From positions 8,063,001-8,127,000 of the forward strand of contig NC_083507.1 of assembly GCF_032362555.1 (NCBI RefSeq): a DNA stretch of 64,000 nt, given 5' to 3'. A program made the translations under genes and the position numbers. The DNA comes from Amyelois transitella (lineage: Eukaryota > Arthropoda > Insecta > Lepidoptera > Pyralidae). Under the pieces are notes generated by a model. It searched no databases. It was not told the origin of the DNA and saw only the letters and a list, made by a program, of their open reading frames with translations. Position 1 is the stretch's first letter. Each line of letters opens with the position of its first letter. This document shows positions 33,531 to 58,395 of this stretch, piece after piece.

Positions 33531-33540
33531 TGTATTTCCC

Positions 33541-33606
33541 GGGCGAGCCGGTTACGGCGCATGCTCGAAAATTGCTCGGAAAATTCGTGACTGCGGCTGC
33601 AAGAGG
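33541..33606 (+). other. Candidate 5' non-coding exon of eEF1A
   Basis: A GC-rich island in AT-rich surroundings (cccgggcgagccggttacgg...) ends at ctgcaagag followed by the strong donor gtaagat. The eEF1A coding exon has a splice acceptor 45 nt before its ATG (gatcgtacag, ending 35565), so an upstream leader exon must exist; this is the best candidate seen. The start of the exon cannot be set. Confidence 0.35.
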
Positions 33607-33609
33607 TAA

Positions 33610-35560
33610 GATTTTATTTTTTTAATATAAATTTTACATGTTTTAAGAATACTATACCGAATACAAACAAAATTTTGAATACGACACAAATGTCGAGGTA
33701 ACTTTGTATAATTTTATCAAATAAAACTCACCTCACATATCCAACAAATTCACTGACAAATTCCACCGGTAGCATTTTTAAATTACGCAATTGTTTCAGT
33801 TATTATTTTTATTTTGTTATTGCAAAACGATTATTATCGATAATTTTAACAAATATTTGTAACACTGTCGTGCGATGAATGTGTAATAGTTAATCATCCT
33901 CCTAGTTTTTCTCGTCATGTGTTTTGCACATAACGCGCTCGTTGAACTTTTACTGAAAATTATTTTATTCTTTGCAAAGGTAAGTATGGTTAAATATAAA
34001 TTATTGATATATTTTTTGTTATTTTGCATCTTAATCCATTTCAAAAGTAGATAAGTAAGTATGGTTTGTAGACATCAAAAAAATTCACATTTTCCTATTT
34101 GAAATCCTAAGTTTTGTCGTGTATTCTGTTGTCTAAGCTCTAAAATAATATTTGGAGTATTTTATTTATTGGTTGTTATTGTGTTATTTATTGGTCGAAT
34201 CGAAGTAAGATGCAGACATGCACAAAATGGACGCGTTTGAGCAAGAAGCCCATGTGCGTCGCCGGCATCTATGGAACGTTCAATGCGACATGTGATTATT
34301 CTAATTTAGAAACATATCTTCGCAAAAACATCTTTGAATCTGCATCTATAGATAACCAATGTTATTATTAGATCGAATGCACACGAGTCTTTGTGACAAT
34401 GCGTTTAGGCGAAGGAATAGACGTAGGATAACTTATGCGAAATAATTGCGCGAAATTACTACTGCCCCATCATTGCCCACATATTTTTTTTAGTTAACGA
34501 TTTTCGGCGCTGTTGTAGGTACATAGTTACATATCCGATGTTTATTAAATTTAAGATAGGACTTAACATTTTATTGAAAAATATTTGGAATAAATTTAAC
34601 AATTTCGTACTAAGGTGTTATTGAGTCGGTAGGCGTAGGTTTTGTCTATATTTGGACTAAAAGCGTAGGTCGTACGCCGCTGTATCGACATCCCCGACGA
34701 CCTATGCGCAAGCCCGGCTAGCTCTTCCCGGACCATATTGCAATTTATTACTTAGAGTTATTTTACGTGATGCATACGATGTGCATTCAACACGTTACTC
34801 GTAGACTTAAAAAACAAAAAGGATATTTTTCGAACTTTGCAAAGAGAAGAAATCATTTTTGCTGTTTGCAAAAATATGAGTCGTTAACCACATGATTGGT
34901 CTAGCTCACTATAACTAAAATGAATAGTCTAGTTGGGACATTTATTATAACTTTTCGTGTTGATCTATGAAAATAATGTATCAGCTGCATTTTTTTATGG
35001 AGTACTTTGTTCTTAATCTCATTATGCGGAGCAAAGCAATTTGCGGATATTGGTTGATATTGGGCAACCGACCAAGTAAACTTAATTTTTTTTTATAGTA
35101 ATTATATGTTTTAAATCTTGTTTATTAAAGAAGAAAAGCCACTCCGTGGCACTACAAATACAAAGAGTTGTCCTTTCCATACATACTTACATATAGTAAC
35201 GTTTATATCCCTCGTGGGGAAGACAGGGCCAACAGTCTCGAAAAAACTAAATGGTCACTTTCATCTTTACGGCTTCACGTTGGATATGAGATACAAATAG
35301 TGAAAGCTGTTGCTAGCCCATCGCCTACAAGGGAATCCCTAGTTTATAAGCCTATCCTTTAGTCGCCTTTCCGGCACCCATAGGAAAGATATGGAGTGGT
35401 TCTATTCTAAAGTGCACGAAAGCACACCGTATGTTATATATCACAAAAAGATATAAGTCTAACGAAAAAATAAAATATATGATAAATGCACAAGGCGACC
35501 TATTTATTACTATTGATCTCTCCCGAAGGCAACATCTCGATGTTATTTTCTGTGTGATCG
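33610..35560. other. Probable eEF1A leader intron
   Basis: No coding exon. Contains a family A repeat (35181-35430) and an imperfect dyad gcgtaggtcgt/acgacctatgcgc at 34669-34713. Confidence 0.35.
35181..35430 (+). repeat. SINE/MITE-like element, family A copy
   Basis: Plus-orientation copy with ggggaagacagggccaacag and tataagcctatcctttagtc, ending near gcacaccgt. It lies 135 bp upstream of the eEF1A acceptor. Confidence 0.8.
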
Positions 35561-35577
35561 TACAGGATTCCAGTTGA

Positions 35578-46175
<10,598 letters not shown>

Positions 46176-47323
46176 CTATGGGGCACTTTAAACAAAGTTT
46201 TGCTGCCGACAACCACCGCCAGCGCCGGGCCGCCAGTTCAATCCCGTATTACATTTGCTGACGCGAGCCTCACTCTAAAGCCGATGTCACACTCCAGGCG
46301 GGCAGACGATGGTTGCGGCGCATGCAGCATCACTAAAGGATATCCATTATCGCTGTTGAATCCCACCCGTGTACAACCCCCCTTAGCGCCTCCCCACAAT
46401 CGGAGCTTCTTCACTGGTGACATCACGCTCGTCCCCGACACATGCATTTATCATAGCACGATATTTTTAAAGTTAGTACGTTTTAGTTACGCTTACGTGT
46501 TAAGTTTATGTCTTTGTGATTATTTTAGTCGTAAGTTACTTGACAAGTTTGAGTTTCCGTACTTGAAAGCTCGTTACGTTTTATTTTTCCATCGCAAAGA
46601 GTTTAGGAGGAAAAGTATTGTGGAAAATATTGAATTTTTGAACCATTTCCTAGCGCACCACTTGCTCACTTTTGTTTTTAATTATACATTTAATTTAGAT
46701 AGTATTACAGAAAATTTTCATATGTTTTATGTTGTATTAAAAACAGTTACTTATTTGAAACTGTGTTGATTGTCATATTGTTGGAAAAATTTTCTAGCTA
46801 CTGATGTTTTCTGATAACAACAAAAACTACTGTATAAAGCTAGTTTTCCTGTAGATACATTTTATTTACAATTTCATGAAATGGTTGAAGTATTTTAAGG
46901 TAAACATCAGAGTGTAGAAAATTAAAAGAGTAGTTGATTGTAAATCAATACTCTTAGTTGAAATTAGCAGATAAAACTAAAAAGGCGTTAAAAACGTTTG
47001 AAGAAATTTGAATTTTGTAAGTGGTAGTTTAAAGTAATTTTTGTTTCTTGTAACAGTAAAAAAATATCATTGGTTGTCAGGCTGAAAAAATTTTTACGAA
47101 GTAATTTTTTATTTTGCTATCACATTAATTAACAACATTAAAATGTATCTACCAATCTTTCATTTTATACATGTATGTATATCTAGCTTTATTATTGTAC
47201 CAAAGTACCTACCCTGACGGTCACATAGGTACGGAAAACAAACTCGTGACTCATTTAAGCTAAATGTGACTTTGTAATTTTCTCAATAATTTTGTAAAGA
47301 CCTTACCCTGATAAACCAATAAA
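46176..47323 (+). other. eEF1A 3' UTR
   Basis: Runs from the stop to an AATAAA at 47318-47323, followed by a gt-rich stretch. It contains a chance-like open frame of 189 codons (46200-46769) with no known motif. Confidence 0.55.
47318..47323 (+). terminator. Candidate poly(A) signal for eEF1A
   Basis: First clean AATAAA after the stop. Confidence 0.5.
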
Positions 47324-47540
47324 GAAGCTACTGGTATCTAAGAGTTCTTAATTGTAAATTCCATAAATCATTCTAGTATTGCTTGCAGTTCCGCCTTAAC
47401 TCAAAATTAAATTCGTGTATTGCGTGAGAAGTTCTAGACAAAAGTCGCCTAAGTATGTATGAAATCTCTGCCTGATTGGCGTAGTTATCGTATATTCGCC
47501 CATAGTCCCGGTCAGATCATGGCGGAAAAAATTTCCGGTT

Positions 47541-47630
47541 TCTAATTGCGCGAAAACTGATCTCTGTCCCGTTTTAGGTCGTAATAAATATAATTACGAC
47601 CTAAATCATAATCTTAATCGCGCGTGCCGA
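47541..47630. repeat. Small palindromic repeat, family B copy
   Basis: tctgtcccgttttaggtcgt; inner perfect 13-bp dyad tttaggtcgtaat (47573-47585) / attacgacctaaa (47593-47605). Related to 28741 and 30541. Confidence 0.6.
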
Positions 47631-47817
47631 ATTACGGGAGTAAAGTTTATCTAATGGTCACATGGTTTATTTATTGGCAATAGGTCATCCAAGACTCAGA
47701 CCGCCCACCTAATAATATTATAAACTACTTATTGCCCGCGACTTCATGCACCGTAAAGTTCACTAAAAATGCTATGTCCCCTTGCTTTGTGGTAAATGTA
47801 TTGCTATTTTCAAGAAG

Positions 47818-48060
47818 TTATGACTGATACCGTTATAGACGTGATATCGGTAATGGAACTTATAACGTTATGTAACAATAATTACGTTACATATCGTTAC
47901 CAATTATTGTTAAGAATAACGATACCAATTACCTTAATAAAAAACGTTATAAATATCAATACCAAAGCGTTGTTGCCTACCCATGCCGCGCGCGCGCCCC
48001 TTGCGTTCCTTTTTAACGTTAAACAGTTAAGGGTTATCGATACCGGTAACGTTATATGAG
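47818..48060. repeat. Cluster of ACGTTA/TAACGT dyads upstream of GFAT
   Basis: Many overlapping near-palindromes, for example taacgttatgtaac and gttacatatcgtta. Looks like a decayed palindromic element. It lies 400-650 bp before the GFAT start codon. Confidence 0.5.
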
Positions 48061-48201
48061 TATAACAGTAAATGACGCCAAAAATGTAGTTACCCAGCAA
48101 AACAGTACTTTGTAACAGCACAATGCGACCATGAAACCAACGCTAAAAAAAAATAATTTAATTCCTATCAACTCGGCTGACTTTGATAGATGTCAATTTG
48201 A

Positions 48202-50487
<2,286 letters not shown>

Positions 50488-53045
50488 TGATTATAATGTT
50501 GTACCTGAGGTACATTTATGCGCGATCTCTGAAACTGCACAAAAAAAGTGCATTTTATCTAATTACTAGATAGATTTGATATATTTTAAGGAATTTGATT
50601 GTAAAATATCCTTTCAAAACCTGTCCTGGGATTTTTCGTAAACGTATTTTGTGTTATGTTACTTTATTTAGAAAGCAATTATTTTCATAATTTAATAGTA
50701 CAGCTAATTAATTCGTCAATCTCAATTCCATCATAAAGCCATACCGCTGAACGTGGCCTTTCAGTCTTTTCCAGACTGTTCACTCTGTCTACCCCGCAAG
50801 GGGTATAGACGTGACTATATGTATGTAATTTTTTATGATCTTATGTTAATTACCAACGTGTCCAAGGCTTTTTGTTTTCTTTTTTCAGTAAGTATGTACC
50901 TATTTGACAAAATTTCATATAGTAACGCGATCGCAGCGTATAAATTAATGCTATATTACGGTATACCGTTATTGCTTGTTATTACGTACCCATTCACATT
51001 CCTACGAAACCAACTCTATTGCTTACATTCCACTTTTGTCTTCTTATTTAGTTTTTAATGTCGTCATTTAAGAGATTTTTTTTTCAATTGCGTGTAGCTT
51101 TTATTTACATTATTCGTTCTATAAAATGCAGAAAGTTTTATCTGTCACACAGAAATGTCTTCATTGAACATGTAGATACGACTTTTATGACAGTCGGTTG
51201 TTAGTAAATTATACAGGAACTTACGTAATGAATGCTAATATCCAGATAGAAGGTAGGGTATCCGTAACAAAACAACAAATAGAAATCAGTAGTTTTGTGT
51301 ATGTTATGTACCGTTGTTTTTTTTTAGTTTATTCAATATATATATACATACTGTTGAATATAGAATTCAGCAGCAATTCTACGCAAGAAGTTAATTCGAG
51401 ATTCCTGGTGGGTTTTTTCTAAATAGTAGACAGCAGTCCTACTACACCAATGTTTAAAAGACTTAAACATAGCCTACCAGTATGTACTATATGTTAAAAC
51501 AAGTCGATCACAGAAGCTCACATATTAATTGTGTATGCAAAACGCGCAGGTAGATTTTTTTTTTATTTCATTTAATTTTAATAAAACAAAACAAATGGAT
51601 TATGTGATTTTGTTTTGTTTTATTCAGATAATTAACTGATATTATGTTATAAGTAATGAATAGAATAAATAGAAGGACCCAATAGATTTATATATGTTAC
51701 AAAGTAATATTTTTCTTTCGTTTCAACAGCCAAACAGTTATGTAAATATATGCCAGAAATGTTATATAATCATATTTTAGGTGTGAATTAAAAAGATAAC
51801 TATGAGATTGATAAACGTCATATTTTTATTAAATTGTAAATATAGGTAACACATAAAACATTTATATCTTTTAGTGGTTATCCAAACTAGAAAGGTAGAC
51901 ATGGGCGGGGCATCTCCAATGGATGGTTTTTTCTACTCTTAGCGTATTCCAAATCCGCATCTTTTGGCTCCAATGCTCAAGTTGCTCTAAAAGCAGAATG
52001 TTATAACGACCGCGAAAGATTTTTTAAAATTTTATAATCGGTTGCCTGCCTGACTAAATTTTTTATGCTCCATCAAGATGAATTATTATTCTAGCTTAGA
52101 TCGCAAAATACGTATATTTTATCTATTATAATACACATTCGAATACATAATATATTTACTGTTTTAAATTATTTTATCAGCTAAATTGTATATTTTATGT
52201 TGGAAGTATAAATAATATAACAATCATATTTGTAGAAGTCTTAAAATACGCACAATGCACATTGCTTTAAGTTTATGGGTCAAACAATTTTAATAAACGC
52301 AAAAAAACTTAATAGGTATAAACATATAAATCAGAATAGTTATTTCGGTTTTTATGGATAGAATGATAAATGCCTATTTTGGAGAAAGATTACTAATAGT
52401 AATCGTAGGTACCTAACCTACCTATGATTAGTTAATGATTACATTATTTGACGAATTGTTATCAACTATATCGTAGTCTAGCCGACGACGTAGGTAAATT
52501 GATTTTTAATAAATAGATGTTTTTTTTTTGCTTATTATTTTGATATGTTTCTAAATTTTTTTTAATTATAAAATTGTTTCCATTGTGCAATATTGACATT
52601 GTTCTAAAAAACCCAAGGTTTTACTAGTCAAAATAAAATAAAAATATCTTGGGGACCTCCTTTTGGTAACAAAGGTACCAAATAAAAATGTGTCTTGAAA
52701 GTTTCTCTTAGTAGGTTAGGTATCTACCTATCGTTTCATGGTGTTGTTGATTGAAACAATCAGATTTCAGATTGTACCTTATACCTATTTCTGCTTTCGA
52801 ATTTTAAATAAGTTAAGGTTTCTTTTAATTTTTTTTACTCCTAAAAAAGTTATCTTGTCTTGAAAAAAACCATATGCATTATTTCGGATAACGTAGCTAT
52901 CTTACTATACGTAGTTAAGTATTTCGAATTGCGTTTAAAATTGATAAAATGAAAACAATAATTAACTTTGTATTTAGATGTAAATTTTATATTATATTTG
53001 CAGTTGAATATTGTATTTTGAAATAAATGTTTTATTGTAAAGAAT
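50488..53045 (+). other. GFAT 3' region, possibly a long 3' UTR
   Basis: AT-rich, no gene. An AATAAA at 53022-53027 followed by a gt-rich stretch is a plausible distal end; no earlier clear hexamer was chosen. A family A repeat fragment (50716-50828) lies inside. Confidence 0.35.
50716..50828 (-). repeat. Family A element fragment
   Basis: gccataccgctgaacgtggc, then tctaccccgcaaggggtata, equivalent to the left half of the 17374 copy in reverse. Confidence 0.75.
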
Positions 53046-53494
53046 GCATGCGTTTGTTTTTTGCTAATTTTAATACTCCTTAATAATACCCTAGCATTTA
53101 GAATTTATAGAATACTTACTGAGTTTATGTCTAATTTGCAATAAGTCAGCTGTTTATTAGCTGAACAAAGTTAAATTTTTAACCGGAAAAAGGAGGGGGT
53201 TCTCAATTCGACCGCTTTATTTTTATCTTGTTGCGGCATATCTCAGGTATTATAATCCGATAAGATTTTTTTTTTTCAATTCAAAAGAGTAGAATGCCCA
53301 TATAGTCCCATGTATTCACCATCCTCATATGTCCCATAACACCTCAAAAATCAACAGCTTAGTTTATATGTAAGCAATGTTGTATACCTATGGCAAAGGC
53401 CTCTTCTCACAAAGAGAAAGGGTGAAAATTTTACGCATTTATATAGTGCTTATGTACTATAAGTGACTAGCAAAAACTGCTACAGTCAGCAGCG

Positions 53495-53545
53495 TACATA
53501 TAGTCACGTCCATATCCCCTGCGGGCTAGACAGAGCCAACAGAAT
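53495..53545 (+). repeat. Family A element fragment
   Basis: tacatatagtcacgtccata then gctagacagagccaaca; 51 bp from the element's left end. Confidence 0.65.
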
Positions 53546-53924
53546 GAACTAGTTAGAAAAAATGTTATTAGAAGATACATCCCAACAAACATTTAGGCGA
53601 CGATTAGAGCTTATTTTGTTACTTAGTGGGCTACAAAGGCATTACAGTAGCAACACTTATGACTATTGGCGATAAAGTGGCGTACCAAGTAACGTATATC
53701 ACTTCTACTTATAATACAGAGTTACAAGCGCGACAATTAGACGAGCTTAAAGGTTATGGATGTATTATGGCAAATCTTAACACTGTTGTACATGCACAGC
53801 ATTTTGTGTTATAGCTTTAAGTGAATCTTAGAACTCTAAGATCTAAATAAGAATAAGAATTAGCTACTACCTCCAAAAGTGCTATGCAGGTGATAATAAA
53901 CTCTTTACAAGAACCTAAAGTTGC

Positions 53925-54830
53925 ACAATAGCGTTAATAAGCGCTACCAGCCTTACAATAGTGTTTATTTAATCTTATATAGAACCAAATGCTTGAAGTT
54001 ATACAAAACTCTCTTGCATTACCTTAAGTCAAATAGGAGTATAATTTTTCGCTATAACAGATCCTATAGCGTTTATTGTTACTTTTTTGTGACTAAAGGT
54101 AAAGTAATAGCGCTTAAGGTCACTACTGTATTTCTTATATTGACTACTTGTTTTTAACAATGGCGTCGCAACCAAAATAAACAAAAATTGTTGTAAATAC
54201 GTGGAAAAGTTTTCAGTAAATAGACAACATACATCGGGCGCTCGAATTATTTGCCAATAAATATGTAACATATTCACAGTGTACTTCCCTTCGCAGCAAA
54301 AATATGCTTCCTTTGTCACCATACAATATCACTTTTTTTTGTTTAATATAAAAATCATTAGTCGTAAACTTATAGCCATTGAAAATAAAATTATTTATTA
54401 TTAGATCACAAAATTAGTTTAATTATCTTGAATAGCGTTCAGACCGTTACAAAACACCTATTTACCTCCCTTTTAGCGCTTGAAAATATAATTAACGCCT
54501 TTGTATCTCTACTGTACCGCTTAAGGAGTCAGTTGACGCTTATTTACCCCTCTTGTATCGCTAAGAGATCCTGTTACCGCTATAATAACTTTCTTATAGC
54601 ACTAATTGTACCTCTTAGCCAATTACCATAACTCTTGTATACCGTCATTATACAACCTTAAGTAATATAAAAATTGTGCCCAATTCGGGGGTAAAGTAGG
54701 GTTAGAGCGCGCTCTAACACTAATTTGTTACACCCATAAACCACTTTAGAATCTAGTTAGCGCTTTTATAGACTTATTATAAATCTTACTTTAGCGCCTA
54801 ATGTTACTTGGGATACCTATACCTACTTTA
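53925..54830. repeat. Highly degenerate tandem array, period about 20 bp
   Basis: Core 54425-54665 can be cut into units of 19-23 bp, each starting with a variant of t(a/t)(a/c)cgc and ending t(a/c)ct: for example taccgcttaaggagtcagt, tgacgcttatttacccctct and taccgctataataactttct. Similar units with agcgctt recur at 53930-54125 and 54755-54810, interrupted by unrelated sequence at about 54130-54420. Confidence 0.55.
54701..54718. repeat. Perfect 18-bp palindrome
   Basis: GTTAGAGCGCGCTCTAAC reads the same on both strands, with no spacer. It sits within the degenerate array. Confidence 0.9.
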
Positions 54831-55269
54831 ATACTATAATGATTACGTGATAAGTTATATACTTAAACAAAGCAAGTGAAGTGTCTAATTTTATGAACAG
54901 CATAATCTACGTCTCATAGATTAGTTGAGAGATCAAAGAGATTCTCGATAGTCAATCGCAACTTAGCTTCACTTATCGTTAGATTGATACCTGATATACC
55001 TTACAGTTGATAAGATTGCTTATTTAACAAAATATTACGTTGAATAGGAATGTTGAATAATTCGACAAGGTAATAAAAGAACTTCTTATTACATTGTGGC
55101 GACATCACTTATGTCACACACCAACTCAATCATAGCGAAGAAAAAGACGCGCTCAGCCATCAACGAAGTAACTCGCGATTACAAAGATTTCACGGATTGG
55201 AGCATAAATACACACTCCGACTCAACATCATCGGAGCCGCGGTTCCCCAGGCATCACACCTAGCCTGGT

Positions 55270-55330
55270 GGAAGATCTGCCTTTTGGTGGCGGTCGAGCT
55301 GAATCATCGCCCCCGCTACAACATCAATGA
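55270..55330. repeat. Short dispersed repeat scrap
   Basis: ttttggtggcggtcgagctg then aatcatcgcccccgctaca; close to 1146-1185. No protein assignment. Confidence 0.6.
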
Positions 55331-55339
55331 CCTTTCATT

Positions 55340-56530
55340 GTGACGGCGGAAACGAACAGAAATAAAAGGTTCATTGAAAATAATGATTGACGTAGATTGA
55401 GCTCGCCTGAAAACTGAAAAAAACCGACATTAAAAACACGGTGAAGCTGTCATCCGAATAAGTCTCAATAAATTTATTATAGGTAGGTAGGTATTTATAA
55501 AATTGCTGTGATGTGATTGTCATTCTAAGCTATGTTAATAAAATGATATCCTAGTTTTGACATCGTAAATTTTCTACATTCACCTGTCAATCAAATTTTG
55601 CAATAGATACTGAGTACGAGTAGGTCTTTGAAAGGTTGAATTTCGCAAGGTTAAATTAAACAGTTAGCCACATGGAGACGCAATTATTACCTATACTACA
55701 TATAGAGTTGATACGAGTAAGAGTACTCGTCAGGTAAGGGTGCTTAAGGGTCGTGAGTTCCTTTTCTGTGGCCCACTGCACCTAAGATATTTATAAACTT
55801 CATGTTACAGAGATTGAAAAGACCCTTTTTTTCTTTCTTTGATTTTACCCAGTCACTCTGAATATTCTGCGCCATTTGGTTCCGTCATTTATATCGGGTA
55901 GGTATAATCGACTTGATATTTTAAGGTATTTTTAAAAGTTTTTTATGTCGTCATCTCAGGCAGCAACTTTATGGAGATTAAGCCAAAGTCAGTACTAGCT
56001 AAAGTTTAACAGGCACTAAAAAAATGCGAAGTGACCGAGTTCCATCGCAGGCAAATATTTTTGTGCCGTTTTCACAGGGTAGGTATGCCCTTGTTTGTAT
56101 CGGACTTATTGCTGTCTATCGGACCCACAACACATCCTCGTTACTGGAGTTTAAGTAACATATTAAAATACATTACTGTGGTTTAAGTATTCCTTTATAG
56201 CTATGATTTTGAAACCCGAGTGTAGGTGATCCGCCACGGTGCCTTTACTACAGGACTGAGAGCTCCACCACAGATAAAGTGATGTGACGCGACATGACGC
56301 TTTGTCTTCATCGCGACCGCCAAGTGGGTCGGCTGTTGTGAAACAGAGGAGAGAGGTGTTGTAGTGGCCACACGCAAAACTACTCAAACGGCATGTTTGT
56401 GAAGGTATCAAAAGTGTCATTTTTAAAATTACCTAATGTATTAAGTATATATATTTTCAAAATGCCACAGTATTTGCAGATAGGTAGGTATTATGGGCAA
56501 TAACATTAACCAGAAGTATGAATTCCTGAA
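55340..56530. other. Intergenic, no gene seen
   Basis: Contains a locally GC-richer block at 56215-56400 with an 85-codon minus frame that shows no motif. Confidence 0.35.
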
Positions 56531-56539
56531 ATTCCTCTT

Positions 56540-56673
56540 TTTAGGCGACAGGCTAGTAGCCTGTCACTATTTGAATCTTAGTTCTATCATTAAGCCAAAC
56601 AACTGTGGGCTCTATCTTCCCCGCAAGGAATATAAACGTTATTATATGTAGGTATGTATGTATGAATTCCTTC
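56540..56673 (-). repeat. Family A element fragment
   Basis: tgtcactatttgaatcttag then cttccccgcaaggaatataa; reverse orientation. Confidence 0.7.
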
Positions 56674-57070
56674 CGAGAATCACAGTAAGGTAGGTAGTCT
56701 CTCGACAATACATTTACCGCATTCCTTGTAAAGGTTTCCGTAATATTAATTAGGTATGTACCTGCCTATATACTTACTTTCAAGTTGTGCCATGTAACTT
56801 GTGGCGCCCAACCACTAAAATTACAAGTGACTTTTTGCGACATCAAATGTTCGCAAATGTTAGTTGCATTGCACATTTCTTGCAACATCAGACTTTCAAG
56901 CGCCTAGCTGTTGTGTGAGTGTGAGATTTTCTCGTCCCCTTTCCTATGTCAGTAGGTATTGTTCGTGCTTTTTTCATATTGCAATCGTTTGTATCTACAA
57001 GTTTCAGATTTCTAGCTTGAGAAACGGTTTCAATTTAGGTAACGAGTTCTTTAATAATAATAATATATTA

Positions 57071-57074
<4 letters not shown>

Positions 57075-57109
<35 letters not shown>
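57075..57109. repeat. TA dinucleotide microsatellite
   Basis: About 17 uninterrupted TA units. Confidence 0.95.
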
Positions 57110-57112
<3 letters not shown>

Positions 57113-57129
57113 TATTGGTAAACGAAGAA

Positions 57130-57385
57130 GTAATATTATTAAGCTGAAGAGTTTGTTTGTTTGAAAGCGCTAATATCAGGAACTACTGGTTCGAATTAAA
57201 AAATTCTTTATGTGTAGACCATTTATCGAGGAAGGCTTTAGGCTATTTATCACGCTGCAACTATTAGAAGCGAAATAATCATGGAAAGTGAGAAAAAACG
57301 GGTCAAATTATTCCTCCTTGAGGGCTTCATTGATGCCCAAAATAACTATTCCACGCGGACAAAGTCGCGGGCACAGCTAGTTAGC
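57130..57385 (+). mobile_element. Dispersed element fragment, family D copy 1
   Basis: aagctgaagagtttgtttgt, then ccatttatcgaggaaggctt and tcgcgggcacagctagt. Direct copy of 62148-62386. This repeat is very common in noctuid-like genomes and resembles non-autonomous Helitron or LINE-derived sequence; class not settled. Confidence 0.75.
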
Positions 57386-57836
57386 TTATACAATTCCTTG
57401 ATTGGACTGGTCATATACAAGAAGAGAATCATTTGGAGAGAAGAATAGGTAAATGTGCATGGGACATGCACATTTTTAGGTTGAATTATAAGATTCCCAA
57501 TGAAAACGGCCTGCTAACTTTGACTTGTATGCAAGCGCTATTGATAATTATACTAAACACAACAAAATAAAATACTGCAATGTAAATGAGGATAATACCT
57601 ATTGCTGGTTCAATGTGCAGTTCCTTTTATTTTATTCTACTACCATTGTTGATATGTGGTAACATCATGAATGAAGAAGATTATTTACCTATATACTTAA
57701 GTAGGTTCAATTTGCTTCTTACACTTATCTGCCGAAAGGTTGGAGATAGCAGGTAATCCCAAATCTGTGATTTTGTAGTGCCTGTCAATTGTGGACAATG
57801 TTGATATTGATAAATATTGATCGATTGTTATTAATT

Positions 57837-58139
57837 TTATCCCTTCCAAGAAACGTCATCCGATTCGCCGGAGTCTACAAAGCCGCGAATGATCAAATTA
57901 CAAAATCTAGTGTAAAAAGGTGTCTGCCTTAAGACAAAAACGAATAAAATCGCTATATTGTTGTAAGGAAAATTAATCACCTGCAGTTCAGTGGCCTGTG
58001 CTCGACCTGGGTATGGCGCGGCGTTGGCGGCGAAATTCCACATTCTCTCCAACGCGAACGGAATACTAAGTGTTTGCCAAGTTAGTGCAGTAGGAATGTT
58101 TCCTTCCATGGTCATTTTTATGTAATTAAATGTATGCAC
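57837..58139 (-). CDS. Hypothetical 100-codon open frame
   Basis: Begins MHTFNYIKMTMEGNIPTALT and has unusually even amino-acid use for this AT-rich region, with GC-rich stretches around 57960-58060. A possible 53-nt intron (gtgatt...cttaag) inside would change the ending. No family recognised; may be chance or a repeat scrap. Confidence 0.2.
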   Translation of the reverse strand: MHTFNYIKMTMEGNIPTALTWQTLSIPFALERMWNFAANAAPYPGRAQATELQVINFPYNNIAILFVFVLRQTPFYTRFCNLIIRGFVDSGESDDVSWKG

Positions 58140-58300
58140 TAGCTACAACATGCAAGAACTCCCCGTGATCTTTCATAACAGAAAATTAAACAATAAGTAG
58201 ATATACGGCTAAGTAGGTATACCTATAAGTTTGTTACATTTCCGTAAAGCACGGGAGAATAAGCAAAGAGTAGGTACCTCCCCGTGCTGACACGGAGACG

Positions 58301-58395
58301 CTTTAAACTCGGGATTCTTTTATGCAATGGGCTAGGAACATATCAATATATTTTAATTTCAATTCCATCCAGTTGAATGTATAGCCTTTGAGTCT
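58301..58395 (-). repeat. Family A element fragment
   Basis: ttaaactcgggattctttta then caatgggctaggaacat; diverged reverse-orientation fragment. Confidence 0.55.

Noticed and set aside
34227-34295. Small frame MDAFEQEAHVRRRHLWNVQC with good start context
   Set aside because: Only 22 codons; no splice partner or homologue recognised.
46200-46769. 189-codon open frame after the eEF1A stop
   Set aside because: It overlaps the 3' UTR, shows no motif, and its second half is low-complexity Phe/Leu/Tyr from AT-rich DNA; most likely chance.
54029-54322. 97-codon minus-strand frame in the degenerate array region
   Set aside because: No motif, AT-biased composition, and overlaps repeat units.
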